A stretch of 64,000 nucleotides of DNA from Streptomyces ruber (GCF_014648075.1 NZ_BMQK01000006.1:207956-271955); one strand, 5' to 3'. Positions 19,061 through 28,222 are shown, counted from the stretch's first letter. The notes: generated by a model not told the origin, from the letters alone. Program-made: numbers and translations.

Positions 19061-19100
19061 CGGCACAGGCCCGGAGTGCTCCCCCTCCGGGCCTGTGCCG
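19061..19100. terminator. Bidirectional hairpin terminator
   Basis: A perfect 16-bp stem (CGGCACAGGCCCGGAG and its complement) with an 8-nt loop. It lies between the convergent end of the synthase operon and the TetR gene, so it can stop transcription from both sides. Confidence 0.8.
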
Positions 19101-19125
19101 TGTCGCGTCGCAGAAGGCGGGTGCC

Positions 19126-19740
19126 TCACGGCTGCCCGGCCGGGCCGGCGCCCCGCCACCCCCGTACCAGGGCGTGCAGCGTCCGCTCGTAGGACTCGCC
19201 GATCGGGAGGCCCGGCGGCTGGTTGCCCGTCAGTTCCAGGGACACCAGGCCGTGCGCCGCGGCCCAGCAGGACAGCGCCACGACCTCCGGGTCCAGCTCC
19301 GTGGTGAACTGCCCGGCCCGCTGTCCCCGGCGCACCGCGTCCACCAGCGGCTGGTACATCTCGACGATCTGGCGCTGCCCCTCCTCCGTGGACTCGAACT
19401 GGGCCGCGCTCTCCAGGAAGAGGATCGCGTACAGGTGCGGGTTGGCGAGGGCGTACTCGCGGTAGGCGACGCCGAGGCGGATCACGTCGTTCGCCGGGTC
19501 GCCGGTCGAGGAGACGGCGGCCAGCCGCGCCACGAAGAGCCTCGCGGCCTCCTGGTAGAGACTGGCCAGCAGACCGGCCTTGTTGCCGAAGAGCGAGTAG
19601 ACCGCCGAGGTCGAGGTCTTCACGTCCGCCGCGAGCTGCCTGAGGCTCAGCGCCGCCGTGCCCCGGTCGAAGACCGTGGCGGCGGCGCGGTTGATGAGCC
19701 GCAGCCGGAGTGCTTCGTCATGTGTCTTGAGCCTGGCCAT
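19126..19740 (-). CDS. TetR-family repressor (WHG-type C-terminal domain)
   Basis: A 204-residue regulator. The N-terminal HTH is LSLRQLAADVKTSTSAVYSLF followed by KAGLL. The C-terminal ligand domain contains WAAAHG, typical of the WHG subfamily of TetR proteins. The ATG at 19740 follows GGGGA; the frame is open further upstream, but that part has no TetR homology. It is divergent from the MMPL exporter gene with 260 bp between them, the usual arrangement of a local repressor that controls an efflux pump and itself. The ligand is probably the pathway lipid (inference). Confidence 0.9.
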   Translation of the reverse strand: MARLKTHDEALRLRLINRAAATVFDRGTAALSLRQLAADVKTSTSAVYSLFGNKAGLLASLYQEAARLFVARLAAVSSTGDPANDVIRLGVAYREYALANPHLYAILFLESAAQFESTEEGQRQIVEMYQPLVDAVRRGQRAGQFTTELDPEVVALSCWAAAHGLVSLELTGNQPPGLPIGESYERTLHALVRGWRGAGPAGQP

Positions 19741-19776
19741 TCCCCAACGATATGACAACGGCGTTACGAATGAGGC

Positions 19777-19791
19777 CTGACGAGTCGTCAG
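19777..19791. promoter_or_regulatory. Candidate TetR operator palindrome
   Basis: CTGACGAGTCGTCAG has perfect 7-bp arms around one central base, 37 bp upstream of the TetR start in the TetR/MMPL divergent region. The position fits an autoregulatory operator. A shorter perfect palindrome, GACTAGTC, lies at 19981-19988, just before the MMPL ribosome-binding site. Confidence 0.5.
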
Positions 19792-20000
19792 CCCGACACC
19801 CGCACGACACCAAACTCCGCGATTTTCCCTAGAGATGGCGTTTTTCTGTCGTCGCCGCAGGTCAAGAACGGTTATCTGGTGGCCCTCCGGTCGGGCGACA
19901 CACAGGAGTAGTGGAGAAGGCAATCAAAACACTGTTACGGTTGCCCTGGCGCCGCCCCTGGCAGGCGTGCGGCGTCCGCCGACTAGTCCTAGGGAGAACC

Positions 20001-22172
20001 ATGTTCGAGGCGCTGGGGCGATTTCTGCACCGCAGGCGCAAGCCCCTGCTCGTCCTGACGTTGTTGTTCGCCGTCCTGTCCGGTGCCTACGGCGTCGGCG
20101 TCTTCGGCGACATGAAACCCGGCGGCTTCGAGGACCCGGGGTCCGACAGCCGCAAGGCCGCCCAGCTGGCCGAGCGGGCGTTCCCGCAGCGGGCGCCCGA
20201 CGCCGTGGTCCTCTACCGCGACGACGACAGCACCGTGGACGACCCGTCGTTCCGGCAGGCGGTCACCAGCACCGTGGAGGCCCTGCCGGAGTCGGCGGTC
20301 ACCGGGTACATGACCTTCTGGACGACCGGGATGCCGGCGCAGGTCAGCCATGACCGGCACGCCACCTACGTCGGCATCAACCTCCGCGGCGGCGACGACA
20401 ACGCCAAGGAGGAGTCGTACAAGGAGATCATGGACAAGCTGGACGCGCCGGGGCTTCAGACCCTGCGCGGCGGCTTCGTGCCCACCAGTCACCAGGTCAG
20501 CGAAGAGATCGGCAACGACCTGGCCGTGGCGGAGGGCCTCTCCTTCCCGGTGCTCTTCGTCCTGCTGGTGGTCGTCTTCGGCGGGCTGGCCGCGGCGAGT
20601 CTCCCGCTGGTGGTCGGCGGCCTGTCCATCCTGGGCTCGATGGCGGTGCTGCGGGTCATGGCCCAGATCACCGACGTGTCCGTGTTCGCCATGAGCCTGG
20701 TGACCATCCTGGGCCTGGCGGTCGCCATCGACTACGGCCTGCTGATCGTCAGCCGCTACCGTGAGGAGCTGGAGCGCGGCCACACCGGCGAGGAGGCGAT
20801 AGCGCGCACCGTCGCCACCGCCGGCCGCACGGTCGTGATCTCCGGCATCACCGTGGCGGTCGCCCTGGCCGGCCTGGCGTTCTTCCCCCTGAGCTTCCTC
20901 AAGTCCATGGCGTACGGCGGTGTGGCCGCGGTCGTGCTGTCGGTGTTCTTCTCGCTGATCGCCCTGCCCGCGGCGCTCGGCGTGCTCGGCACGAGGGTCA
21001 ACGCGCTGTCGCTGCGCCGGAAGAACAAGGCCGCGCGTCAGGAGGGCCAGGGCGGCTGGTACCGGCTCGCGCAGGGCCTGATGCGCCGTCCGGCGCTCGT
21101 GACGCTGGGCACCCTGGCGGTGCTGCTGGCCCTGGCCGTGCCGTTCCTGCGGATCGACTTCGGCGCCAACGACGCGCGGCAGCTGCCCGACACCGCCGAG
21201 GGCCGGCAGGTGCACACCATCATGGAGCGCGACTTCGACGGCGACGCGGCGAAGTCCATCGACGCGCTGCTGGTGATGGAGGCGGACGCCACCTCCCCGG
21301 AGCAGGGCGCCGCGCTCCAGGCCTACGCCCAGGAGCTGGGCGCCGTCGAGGGTGCCACGGGCGCGGCGATCACCGGTGCCGAGGGCACCACCGCGCGGGT
21401 GGGCGTCACCTTCGACGGCGGGGCGATCTCCGCCGACGCCCGGGACCTGGTGAACCGCCTCAAGGACGTGCCGCCGCCCGCGGGCGCCGAGGCGTACTTC
21501 GGCGGTGAGACGGCGGTGTTCGACGACACCCTCGACGCGCTCGCCGAGACGCTGCCCTGGATGCTGCTGTACATCGCGGTGGCGACGTACGTCCTGCTGT
21601 TCCTGGCGTTCGGTTCGGTCCTGCTGCCGCTCAAGGCGATCCTGATGAACCTCGTGTCGCTCTCGGCGACCTTCGGTGTGCTGGTGTGGATCTTCCAGGA
21701 CGGCCACCTCGAGGGCCTCATCGGCTTCGACTCGACCGGCAACATCGAGCCCAACATGCCGATCATGCTGTTCGCGCTGATCTTCGGGCTCTCCATGGAC
21801 TACGAGGTCTTCCTCGTGTCCCGGATCCGCGAGCAGTACGACCTGCTGGGCGACCCCACGGCCGCCGTCGCGTCCGGTCTGCAGAACATCGGCCGGCTGA
21901 TCGTGAACGCCGCGCTGCTGATGTGCGTCCCGCTGGCGGCGATGGCCACCAGCGGTGTGCTCACGATGAAGCTGTTCGGCGTCGGCATGGTGTTCGCCAT
22001 CCTGGCGGACGTCCTCGTCGTCCGGATCCTGCTGGTGCCCGCCGTGCTGAAGCTGATGGGCAGGGCGGCCTGGTGGGCCCCCGGTCCGCTGGCCCGGTTC
22101 TACAGCAGGTTCGGCATCAAGGAGTCCGACGCGGCACCCGAGCCGAAGAGGCCGGTGCCCGTGTCCGGCTGA
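20001..22172 (+). CDS. MMPL/RND-family lipid exporter
   Basis: A 723-residue membrane transporter. The layout is one N-terminal membrane segment, an extracytoplasmic domain, five clustered segments, a cytoplasmic loop, a second extracytoplasmic domain and five more segments, as in MmpL proteins. Motifs include ATIDYGLLIVSRYREEL-like VAIDYGLLIVSRYREEL in the first half and GLSMDYEVFLVSRIREQYD in the second; the Asp-Tyr pairs are the proton-relay residues of the family. The ATG at 20001 follows AGGGAG. Family members export lipids and polyketides. The position beside a TetR gene in a PUFA-type locus suggests export of the acyl product. Confidence 0.92.
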   Translation: MFEALGRFLHRRRKPLLVLTLLFAVLSGAYGVGVFGDMKPGGFEDPGSDSRKAAQLAERAFPQRAPDAVVLYRDDDSTVDDPSFRQAVTSTVEALPESAVTGYMTFWTTGMPAQVSHDRHATYVGINLRGGDDNAKEESYKEIMDKLDAPGLQTLRGGFVPTSHQVSEEIGNDLAVAEGLSFPVLFVLLVVVFGGLAAASLPLVVGGLSILGSMAVLRVMAQITDVSVFAMSLVTILGLAVAIDYGLLIVSRYREELERGHTGEEAIARTVATAGRTVVISGITVAVALAGLAFFPLSFLKSMAYGGVAAVVLSVFFSLIALPAALGVLGTRVNALSLRRKNKAARQEGQGGWYRLAQGLMRRPALVTLGTLAVLLALAVPFLRIDFGANDARQLPDTAEGRQVHTIMERDFDGDAAKSIDALLVMEADATSPEQGAALQAYAQELGAVEGATGAAITGAEGTTARVGVTFDGGAISADARDLVNRLKDVPPPAGAEAYFGGETAVFDDTLDALAETLPWMLLYIAVATYVLLFLAFGSVLLPLKAILMNLVSLSATFGVLVWIFQDGHLEGLIGFDSTGNIEPNMPIMLFALIFGLSMDYEVFLVSRIREQYDLLGDPTAAVASGLQNIGRLIVNAALLMCVPLAAMATSGVLTMKLFGVGMVFAILADVLVVRILLVPAVLKLMGRAAWWAPGPLARFYSRFGIKESDAAPEPKRPVPVSG

Positions 22173-22281
22173 CCCGGCTCACGTCTCGTTCCGGCGGAAC
22201 AGGTAAAACGAACGAGCGGTACATGAACAGGCGGTATCGAGCGCTATTCACGTGCCCGCCGCGAAGTCATTGTCACCGGCA

Positions 22282-22302
22282 TCCGGAACGACTCGTTCCG
22301 GA
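22282..22302. promoter_or_regulatory. Inverted repeat with TCGTTCCGG arms
   Basis: TCCGGAACGA and TCGTTCCGGA face each other across one base, giving perfect 10-bp arms. The same TCGTTCCGG word occurs about 95 bp upstream (22185-22193) inside a shorter inverted repeat, GTTCCGGCGGAAC. The very short loop favours a protein-binding site over a terminator. Confidence 0.45.
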
Positions 22303-22362
22303 CGAAAGGCGGCAAGCCCCGGGAGCGAATCCGACAGCGCCGCCCCGGCATCAAAGGGATCG

Positions 22363-22390
22363 AGCCCCCTCGGGAAACCGAGGGGGCTTT
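22363..22390 (+). terminator. Rho-independent terminator
   Basis: The 11-bp stem AGCCCCCTCGG/CCGAGGGGGCT with a GAAA loop is followed by a short T run. It probably ends the MMPL transcript and insulates the LAL gene. Confidence 0.75.
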
Positions 22391-22473
22391 CGGATGTTTC
22401 CTGTACATGAATTGATTCACGCCGGGAGCGCTCTCGGACCGGACCGCCGCGAGCGTGCCGGAGTTGCCGGTCC

Positions 22474-22490
22474 AAGTTGCCGATTACTCA
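22474..22490. promoter_or_regulatory. Degenerate TGAGT-N7-ACTCA half-site
   Basis: AAGTTGCCGATTACTCA keeps the TTACTCA right half and matches the 29920-29936 site at 11 of 17 positions; the left arm is lost. It is 307 bp upstream of the LAL start. A weak call. Confidence 0.25.
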
Positions 22491-22796
22491 CCGGTACGCT
22501 TGCCCGATACACCAGCTGAACAGGGACTCTCCCCTTTCTCGCGGAAGTCGTCCACAGTTCAGTTTCGCTTCCGAGCTTCCGGCCTATACTGGCCATCGTC
22601 CAACGAGCAACCACTTTTCGAACGGCTCTCGAAGGGGCCGGCCGATCCGGTGTGGGGAACCGGTGAGACCGGCCGGCGACCGACGCTTCCACCACTGCTC
22701 GCGATTCGCTCGGTGAAATGTCGGACGGCCGGACAGGTGAGTTCAGGACACGCATCGCACGATGGCTGAAAAAAATCGAGTGCGGGGGCTGAACTG

Positions 22797-25628
22797 ATGG
22801 ATAGAACGCATGAGATATTCGACTGGCCGGTAACTGCGCGAGACGCCGAGCTCCACACCATCAAGGCCGCTCTCGGACGGCGCGGCGGCGCCCTGCTCGT
22901 CGGCGCCCCGGGGGTCGGCAAGAGCCTGCTGCTGTCCACCGCCCTGCGGCTGGCCGCCCGGGAGGGCCGCAGGGTGCTGCACGTCGGGGGCGTCGGCTGG
23001 AACGGTGCCACCGGGACGCAGGGTTTCGGCACCCTGGCCGAGTGCCTGGAGGAGGCCGTACGGCCGTCGTCCGGCACCGTCGGTGCGGCCGGCGCCGCCG
23101 GCGACCGGGCCCTCATCGGCATCGACGACGCCCACCTGGTCGACGCCGCGTCCGGCGTCCGGCTGCACCGGCTCGTCGCCGCGGGACGGATCAGCGTGCT
23201 CGCCACGACCCGGCAGGACGTGCCCGCCCCGGCCGGCGTGGACAAACTGTGGGTGGAGCGGCTCGTCGAGCACATCGAGGTGGCGCCCTTCGACAGCGCG
23301 GCGATGGGCAGGGTGCTCCGGGCCCGGCTGGGCGGTCACACCGACACCGCCACGCTGGAGAGGCTGTGGGCGGCCACCCACGGCAACGCGCTCATGCTGC
23401 GCGAACTCGTCGAGCACGCACTGGAGGACGGCTCGCTCGCCTTCACCGACGGCGCCTGGCGCTGGCCCGGCCTGGGCGCACGCCCCGGCAAGCGGCTGGC
23501 GGACGTCGTCGGCGTGGGGCTGCGCGACCTCGGCCCGGAGGAGCACGAACTGGTCAACATGCTCGCCGTCGCCGAACCGCTCGAGGACGAGATCGTCGCC
23601 GCCGCGGGGCTCGGCAGGGCCGCCGAGGCGCTCGACCTGCGCGGCATCGTCAGCGTCGAGCGCCGGGGGGCGCGCGCACGGCTCCGGCTGGCCGTGCCGC
23701 TGGCCCGGCTGGTGGTGGCCCACCGCATGTCCGGCCTCACCGCGCAGCGGCTGCGGCGCGAGGTCGCCGACGCCCTCGAACGCACCGGGGCGCGCCGGGA
23801 CGACGACGTCCTCCGCATCGTGTCGCTGCGCATGGACGCGGGCCTCGTCCCCGAGCGGGAGCAGATCCTCGCCGCCGCCCGGATCGCCACCCGGCGCCGT
23901 GACTTCCCGCTCGCGGAGCGCATGTGCCTGCTCGCCCTCCAGGAGACGGCCGGCGAACCGGACGTCCCGCCGCTGTGCGGTCCGGTCCCCGACACCCCCG
24001 AGTACAGGGCGGAGTTACACCGCCTCATGACGCGCGTAGAGAAGTTCCCCGAACAGACGGCGGACCGGATCAGGGCGGCCCTGCTGCTCGGCCGGGTGCT
24101 CGTCGGCAGGAACCGTCCCGCGGAGGCCGAGACGGTGCTGTCCGCCGCGCTCGGCACGGAGGTACGGGTACCGCTCGAGGAGTACGTCGCCGCGGTGCAC
24201 ACCCGGGTGACGAACATGGCGTGGGGGCTCTCGCGGCTCCAGGACGCCCGCGATCTGCTGGCCCGCACGATCGCACGGATGGACCCGGACCACGCCGGAG
24301 TGCTGCGCGGCACCCAGGCGGCGATCGCCGTGATGGCCGACGACCTCCGCGGCGTGGTGGCCATCGGGGACGGGGTGCTGGACGAGCCGGCGGTGGACCG
24401 GCCCGTCGCCCAGGCGCTGGTGCCCGTCGTGGCCTACGCCCGCTCCGAGCTCGGCGACCCGACGGGCGCCCTCGGGCTGCTGGACCGCTACCAGGACTCC
24501 ACCGCCGACTGGGACACCGACGCCGTACTGCTGGTCAACGCCGTCCGCGCCCGCTGCTCCGCCCTGCTCGGCCGGCTGGAGAGCGCCGCCGAGGCACTGG
24601 AGACCGTCCACCGGTACGACCCCGGGCACGGCCGGCCCGCCCTCCTGCAGGCCGTGCTCGACCGCTCCCGGCTGCTGCGCCTGCTCGGACGGCCGGACGA
24701 GGCGGTGGCCCTGCTGCGGCGGACGGTCGCCTCCGACACCTCCCACGAGTATCCGGTGACCGCCGCGTGGCCGCTGGCCCAACTGGCCGGTGCGCTGGCC
24801 GAGTCGGGCGACCACACGGAGGCGCTGCGCACCCTGGTCGAGGTCCGCTCCCTGCGCGGGACGACCCCCGCGAGCCCGATCGCCGAGGACGAGATCGCGT
24901 ACGAGAACGCCCTGGTGCTCGCCCACACCGGGGACCACTACGGCGCCGGCGTCCAGGCCGCGGAGCTGGCCGGGCGCGCGGCCGCGGCGGGCCGTACGGT
25001 GCGGGCGGTCGCCGGGCTGCTGCTGGCGGCCCGGGTCACGGACGGCGCCGCGGTGCGTTTCCCGCACCGGGCGCTGCTGCGCGACGGCCGGAACGCCGGC
25101 GGCCTGGTGCGGGTGCTCGCGGACTACGTCGAGGCGCTCGCCGACGCGGACGGCGCGCTGCTGATGGAGGTGTCGGAACAGCTCGTGCGGATGGGCGCGC
25201 TGCCGCTGGCGACCGAGGCGGCGGCCCAGGCGGCCCGGGCGTTCAAGGCCTCGGGCCAGCACCGCAAGGGGCGGGAGGCCGCGGCGGCCTGCCGTGACCT
25301 GCTGCGCGACAGCGGCGCCCCGCTGCCCTCGTGGGTGGGGCGGGACGGCCGGCAGGAGCCCGACTCCGTCTCGCTCACCCCCCGGGAGCGGGAGGTCGCG
25401 GCGCTCGCGGCGACCGGGATGTCCAACCGCGACATCGCCGACCGTCTGGTGGTCTCCGTGCGCACCGTCGAGAACCATCTGCACCGCATCTACCACAAGC
25501 TCGGCATCACGGCCCGCAACGACCTGAAGCGGGGCCTGGAGAAGCTCACCGGTCGGCCGCAGGAGCCCGGCCGTGCGGCACCCCTGCGCCTCGTCGGCGC
25601 GCCCGGCGGCTCGGAACAGGTGGCCTGA
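22797..25628 (+). CDS. LAL-family (large LuxR) transcriptional activator with TTA codon
   Basis: A 943-residue regulator. Walker A is GAPGVGKS (residues 36-43) and the Walker B-like segment is ALIGIDDAHLV. A long helical (TPR-like) middle part ends in a LuxR HTH (about 855-920: LTPREREVAALAATGMSNRD, then VRTVENHLHRIYHKLG). Leu407 is encoded by TTA (24015-24017), rare in Streptomyces and read by the bldA tRNA, so translation is probably delayed to development. The ATG at 22797 follows GGGGG. It is convergent with the thioester-reductase operon. A pathway activator by family and context. Confidence 0.93.
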   Translation: MDRTHEIFDWPVTARDAELHTIKAALGRRGGALLVGAPGVGKSLLLSTALRLAAREGRRVLHVGGVGWNGATGTQGFGTLAECLEEAVRPSSGTVGAAGAAGDRALIGIDDAHLVDAASGVRLHRLVAAGRISVLATTRQDVPAPAGVDKLWVERLVEHIEVAPFDSAAMGRVLRARLGGHTDTATLERLWAATHGNALMLRELVEHALEDGSLAFTDGAWRWPGLGARPGKRLADVVGVGLRDLGPEEHELVNMLAVAEPLEDEIVAAAGLGRAAEALDLRGIVSVERRGARARLRLAVPLARLVVAHRMSGLTAQRLRREVADALERTGARRDDDVLRIVSLRMDAGLVPEREQILAAARIATRRRDFPLAERMCLLALQETAGEPDVPPLCGPVPDTPEYRAELHRLMTRVEKFPEQTADRIRAALLLGRVLVGRNRPAEAETVLSAALGTEVRVPLEEYVAAVHTRVTNMAWGLSRLQDARDLLARTIARMDPDHAGVLRGTQAAIAVMADDLRGVVAIGDGVLDEPAVDRPVAQALVPVVAYARSELGDPTGALGLLDRYQDSTADWDTDAVLLVNAVRARCSALLGRLESAAEALETVHRYDPGHGRPALLQAVLDRSRLLRLLGRPDEAVALLRRTVASDTSHEYPVTAAWPLAQLAGALAESGDHTEALRTLVEVRSLRGTTPASPIAEDEIAYENALVLAHTGDHYGAGVQAAELAGRAAAAGRTVRAVAGLLLAARVTDGAAVRFPHRALLRDGRNAGGLVRVLADYVEALADADGALLMEVSEQLVRMGALPLATEAAAQAARAFKASGQHRKGREAAAACRDLLRDSGAPLPSWVGRDGRQEPDSVSLTPREREVAALAATGMSNRDIADRLVVSVRTVENHLHRIYHKLGITARNDLKRGLEKLTGRPQEPGRAAPLRLVGAPGGSEQVA

Positions 25629-25643
25629 CCGGGAGCGACGCAC

Positions 25644-25686
25644 GCGGCGGTGTCCCACGGGGTTCCTCCCCGCGGGACACCGCCGC
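25644..25686. terminator. Hairpin terminator between LAL and thioester-reductase genes
   Basis: The 13-bp stem GCGGCGGTGTCCC/GGGACACCGCCGC contains a further GGGG/CCCC pairing inside the loop. It lies between convergent genes. Just downstream (about 25690-25724) the 9-bp word GTCRGTGCT repeats four times imperfectly and overlaps the thioester-reductase stop codon. Confidence 0.75.
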
Positions 25687-25720
25687 GCCGTCGGTGCTTG
25701 TCGGTGCTCGTCAGTGCTCG

Positions 25721-26905
25721 TCAGTGACGGCGCCCCTCGGGGGCCGGCAGGACGCCGCCCCGCACGAAGTACTCGACGTACCCGCCGAACACCTTCTCGT
25801 CGATGGGCGGGCAGGAGATCCCGGAGTCCTTCAGCAGCTCGCGCGTGATCTCGTCGGAGAACTCCGCGACCTCCACCTTCTCCGACTCCACCAGGATGCT
25901 CAGCAACGGGGCCATGGAGTTGGTGACATCCGCGGCGACGGCCTTCATCCACTTGAGGATGCTGACCTCCGTCAGCTCGTACCCGGCGCTGCGCAGCAGC
26001 CGCAGGATCTCCTCCGAGTCCAGCGTTCCGGGACTGACCTGGTGGTAGATCCCGCCGACGGCCTCCGGGCGCCGGGAGACCGCGACGATCACGGCGCTGA
26101 CGTAGTCCACCGGCACCATGTTCATCTCCAGCTTGAACCGGCGCGGGTACAGGCCCGTCTGGAGGGCGCCCTTGATGAACCGCCACACGAAGTCGTTCGC
26201 CTGGCAGGCCCCGGTGCGCGAGTCGCCCCACACCTGCCCGGGGCGGTGGACCGTCACCGGCACACCGCGCCGGGACGCCTCCAGGACCAGCTGCTCGGCC
26301 ACCCACTTGCTCTTGGTGTAGCCCAGCGACAGCGCCTCGGGCGGGCCCGTCGGGTCGAGTTCGCCCCGCGGCGGCCGGTTCCGGTCCGGCTCGAACACAC
26401 CGGTGGTCGAGACGTGGTGCAGCGTGGCCCGCGCCGCGCAGGCGAACCGGAGGACCTCGTGGGTCGCCTCGACGGTCGACTTCCGCAGCCACTTGTACAG
26501 CGTGAGGAAGTTGACCTTGGCAGCGGAGTGGTACACCGCGCCGATCCGCCCGGCCACCTCGTCGTACACGTCCTCGGACAGGCCGAGCCGGGGCCGGGTC
26601 ACGTCACCGGTGTGGACGTGGACCCGCTCCATGTCGAGGCCGTCGAGCAGCTGGTAGGTACGGAGGTTCTCCTCGAGCCGCCGCCGGGCCGCCCCGGTGT
26701 CCGCGCCCCGCACGAGGCAGTGCACGACGAGTCCCTGCCGCAGCAGGTCCGTGAGGAGGAACGCGCCGAGGTAGCCGGTCGCACCGGTGAGGAACACCTC
26801 GGTCACCGTCTCCGGGTCCGGTGCCGGGAAGCCCGTGATGTCGTCGGCCAGTACGACATCCGCGGCGAACTCCTCGGCGACTTCCGTGGGTATCGTCGAA
26901 GTCAT
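25721..26905 (-). CDS. Thioester reductase (extended SDR, acyl-thioester to aldehyde)
   Basis: A 394-residue stand-alone thioester-reductase domain of the Lys2/NRPS-PKS terminal type. It has the NAD(P)-binding FLTGATGYLGAFLLTDLLRQ start, GDVTRPRLGLS, the VYHSAAKVNFLTLYKWLR block and the catalytic YTKSKWVAE (Tyr-x3-Lys). Such domains release ACP-bound chains as aldehydes or alcohols. It is the last gene of a minus-strand operon after the aminotransferase (51-bp gap), so the aldehyde is a natural substrate for transamination. The same TR plus aminotransferase logic is known from indolizidine and piperidine polyketide pathways in Streptomyces. Off-loading from the synthase at the left is inference. 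Confidence 0.9.
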   Translation of the reverse strand: MTSTIPTEVAEEFAADVVLADDITGFPAPDPETVTEVFLTGATGYLGAFLLTDLLRQGLVVHCLVRGADTGAARRRLEENLRTYQLLDGLDMERVHVHTGDVTRPRLGLSEDVYDEVAGRIGAVYHSAAKVNFLTLYKWLRKSTVEATHEVLRFACAARATLHHVSTTGVFEPDRNRPPRGELDPTGPPEALSLGYTKSKWVAEQLVLEASRRGVPVTVHRPGQVWGDSRTGACQANDFVWRFIKGALQTGLYPRRFKLEMNMVPVDYVSAVIVAVSRRPEAVGGIYHQVSPGTLDSEEILRLLRSAGYELTEVSILKWMKAVAADVTNSMAPLLSILVESEKVEVAEFSDEITRELLKDSGISCPPIDEKVFGGYVEYFVRGGVLPAPEGRRH

Positions 26906-26956
26906 CAGTTGTCTACGGTCCTTCCCGGTGACAGTCCGTGGGAACGGGCCGATGCG

Positions 26957-28222
26957 TCACGCGGCGGCGACGGCCGCCCCGGCTACCGCATCGGAGAGCA
27001 GGGTCATCGCCTCTTTGACGTCGGCGTCGGTGGCGACGATCGGCGGGAGCAGACGGATCGTGGCGGGACGGCTCAGGCACGGCGACACCACCATGGAGCG
27101 CTGCGCGAGCCCGGTCAGCACGTCGCCGGCCAGCTCCGGCGAGCGCAGGTCGATGCCCCAGAGCAGGCCGCGTCCACGGGTGGCGACCACGGCGTCGGGA
27201 TGCTGTTCGCGCAAGCAGGCCAGTCCCTGCTCCATCGCGAGGGCGATCCGCTCGCCGTCCTCGGCGTGCCGCTCGATGAGGTCGAGCGCCGTCGGGATCA
27301 CCGCGGTGCTCAGGGGGTGACCGCTGAACGTGGCGGTGTGCAGCATCGGGTCGGCCAGCAGGGGGGCGAAGAGCCGGTCGTTGCCCACCACGGCCGATAC
27401 CGGCAGCACGCCGCCGCCCAGCGGCTTGCCGAGCAGTACGCAGTCCACGTCGAGACCGGCCGCCAGGGCCAGTGACCTGGCGCCGCACCGCCGCAGACCG
27501 ACCTGGATCTCGTCGGCGACGACGAACGCGCCGTGTTCGTGGGCGTCCCGGCACCACTGCGCGAGCACGGACTCGTCCAGCAGGCGCACGCCGTTCTCGG
27601 CCTGGACCGGCTCGAAGACGACGGCCGCGACGTCGTGCTCGCGCGCGGCCTCGGCGACGGCGCCGGGATCGTCCCCGGAGATCCGCACCACGCCCTGGAG
27701 CAACGGCTCCAGACCGGACTTGAAGCGGGGGTTGTCGGTGAGGGCGAGGGCGCCGAGGGTCTTGCCGTGGAAGGCGCCGTCGACCGCGAGGACGGTGGTG
27801 CGTCCGGTGGCCATCCGGGCGAGCTTGACGGAGGTCTCGACGGCGTCGGCGCCCCCGCAGCCGAAGTACACCCGGCCGAGTCCGCCGCCGAGGTACCCGG
27901 TGAGGCGCTCCGCGGCCAGCGGCGCGACCGGGTTCTGCACGGAGCGGGTGGAGGCGGGCAGCACGTCCAGCTGGTTCCGCACCGCCTCGACGATCGCCGG
28001 GTTGCGGTGCCCGAGCAGGGCGACCGCGTAGGAGCCGAAGTCCAGGACGTCCCGGCCGTCCGAGAGGGTCACCCGGCACCCTTCGGCGGCGGCCTCGACG
28101 GCTCCCTGGCCGGTGAACTTGCCGGCCACGGCCAGCGCGGGCGAGAAGTGGCGCCGCACCCGCCGGAAGGTCTGCCCGGCGTCGGCGACTGCGGTGTTCA
28201 TGGTGGTGCGCGGCTCTGTCAC
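26957..28222 (-). CDS. Class III PLP-dependent aminotransferase
   Basis: A 421-residue fold-type I aminotransferase of the omega-amino-acid/ornithine group. It shows the GGADAVETSVKLAR phosphate-binding block, VVADEIQVGLRRCG (Asp contacts the PLP ring nitrogen) and the Schiff-base lysine in LLGKPLGGG. The GTG at 28222 is chosen because AGGGGG lies 5 nt upstream. It sits between the SRPBCC gene (43-bp gap) and the thioester-reductase gene. With the reductase it would convert an acyl thioester to a primary amine; the amine donor cannot be read from sequence. Confidence 0.92.
   Translation of the reverse strand: MTEPRTTMNTAVADAGQTFRRVRRHFSPALAVAGKFTGQGAVEAAAEGCRVTLSDGRDVLDFGSYAVALLGHRNPAIVEAVRNQLDVLPASTRSVQNPVAPLAAERLTGYLGGGLGRVYFGCGGADAVETSVKLARMATGRTTVLAVDGAFHGKTLGALALTDNPRFKSGLEPLLQGVVRISGDDPGAVAEAAREHDVAAVVFEPVQAENGVRLLDESVLAQWCRDAHEHGAFVVADEIQVGLRRCGARSLALAAGLDVDCVLLGKPLGGGVLPVSAVVGNDRLFAPLLADPMLHTATFSGHPLSTAVIPTALDLIERHAEDGERIALAMEQGLACLREQHPDAVVATRGRGLLWGIDLRSPELAGDVLTGLAQRSMVVSPCLSRPATIRLLPPIVATDADVKEAMTLLSDAVAGAAVAAA

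Larger units (their letters stand above)
22173..22796. promoter_or_regulatory. Promoter region of the LAL regulator
   Basis: 624 bp without a gene. It holds inverted repeats at 22188-22200 and 22282-22302, a terminator at 22363-22390 and a degenerate TTACTCA half-site at 22474-22490. The remaining 300 bp are AT-richer than the surroundings, as expected of a promoter. Confidence 0.5.
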
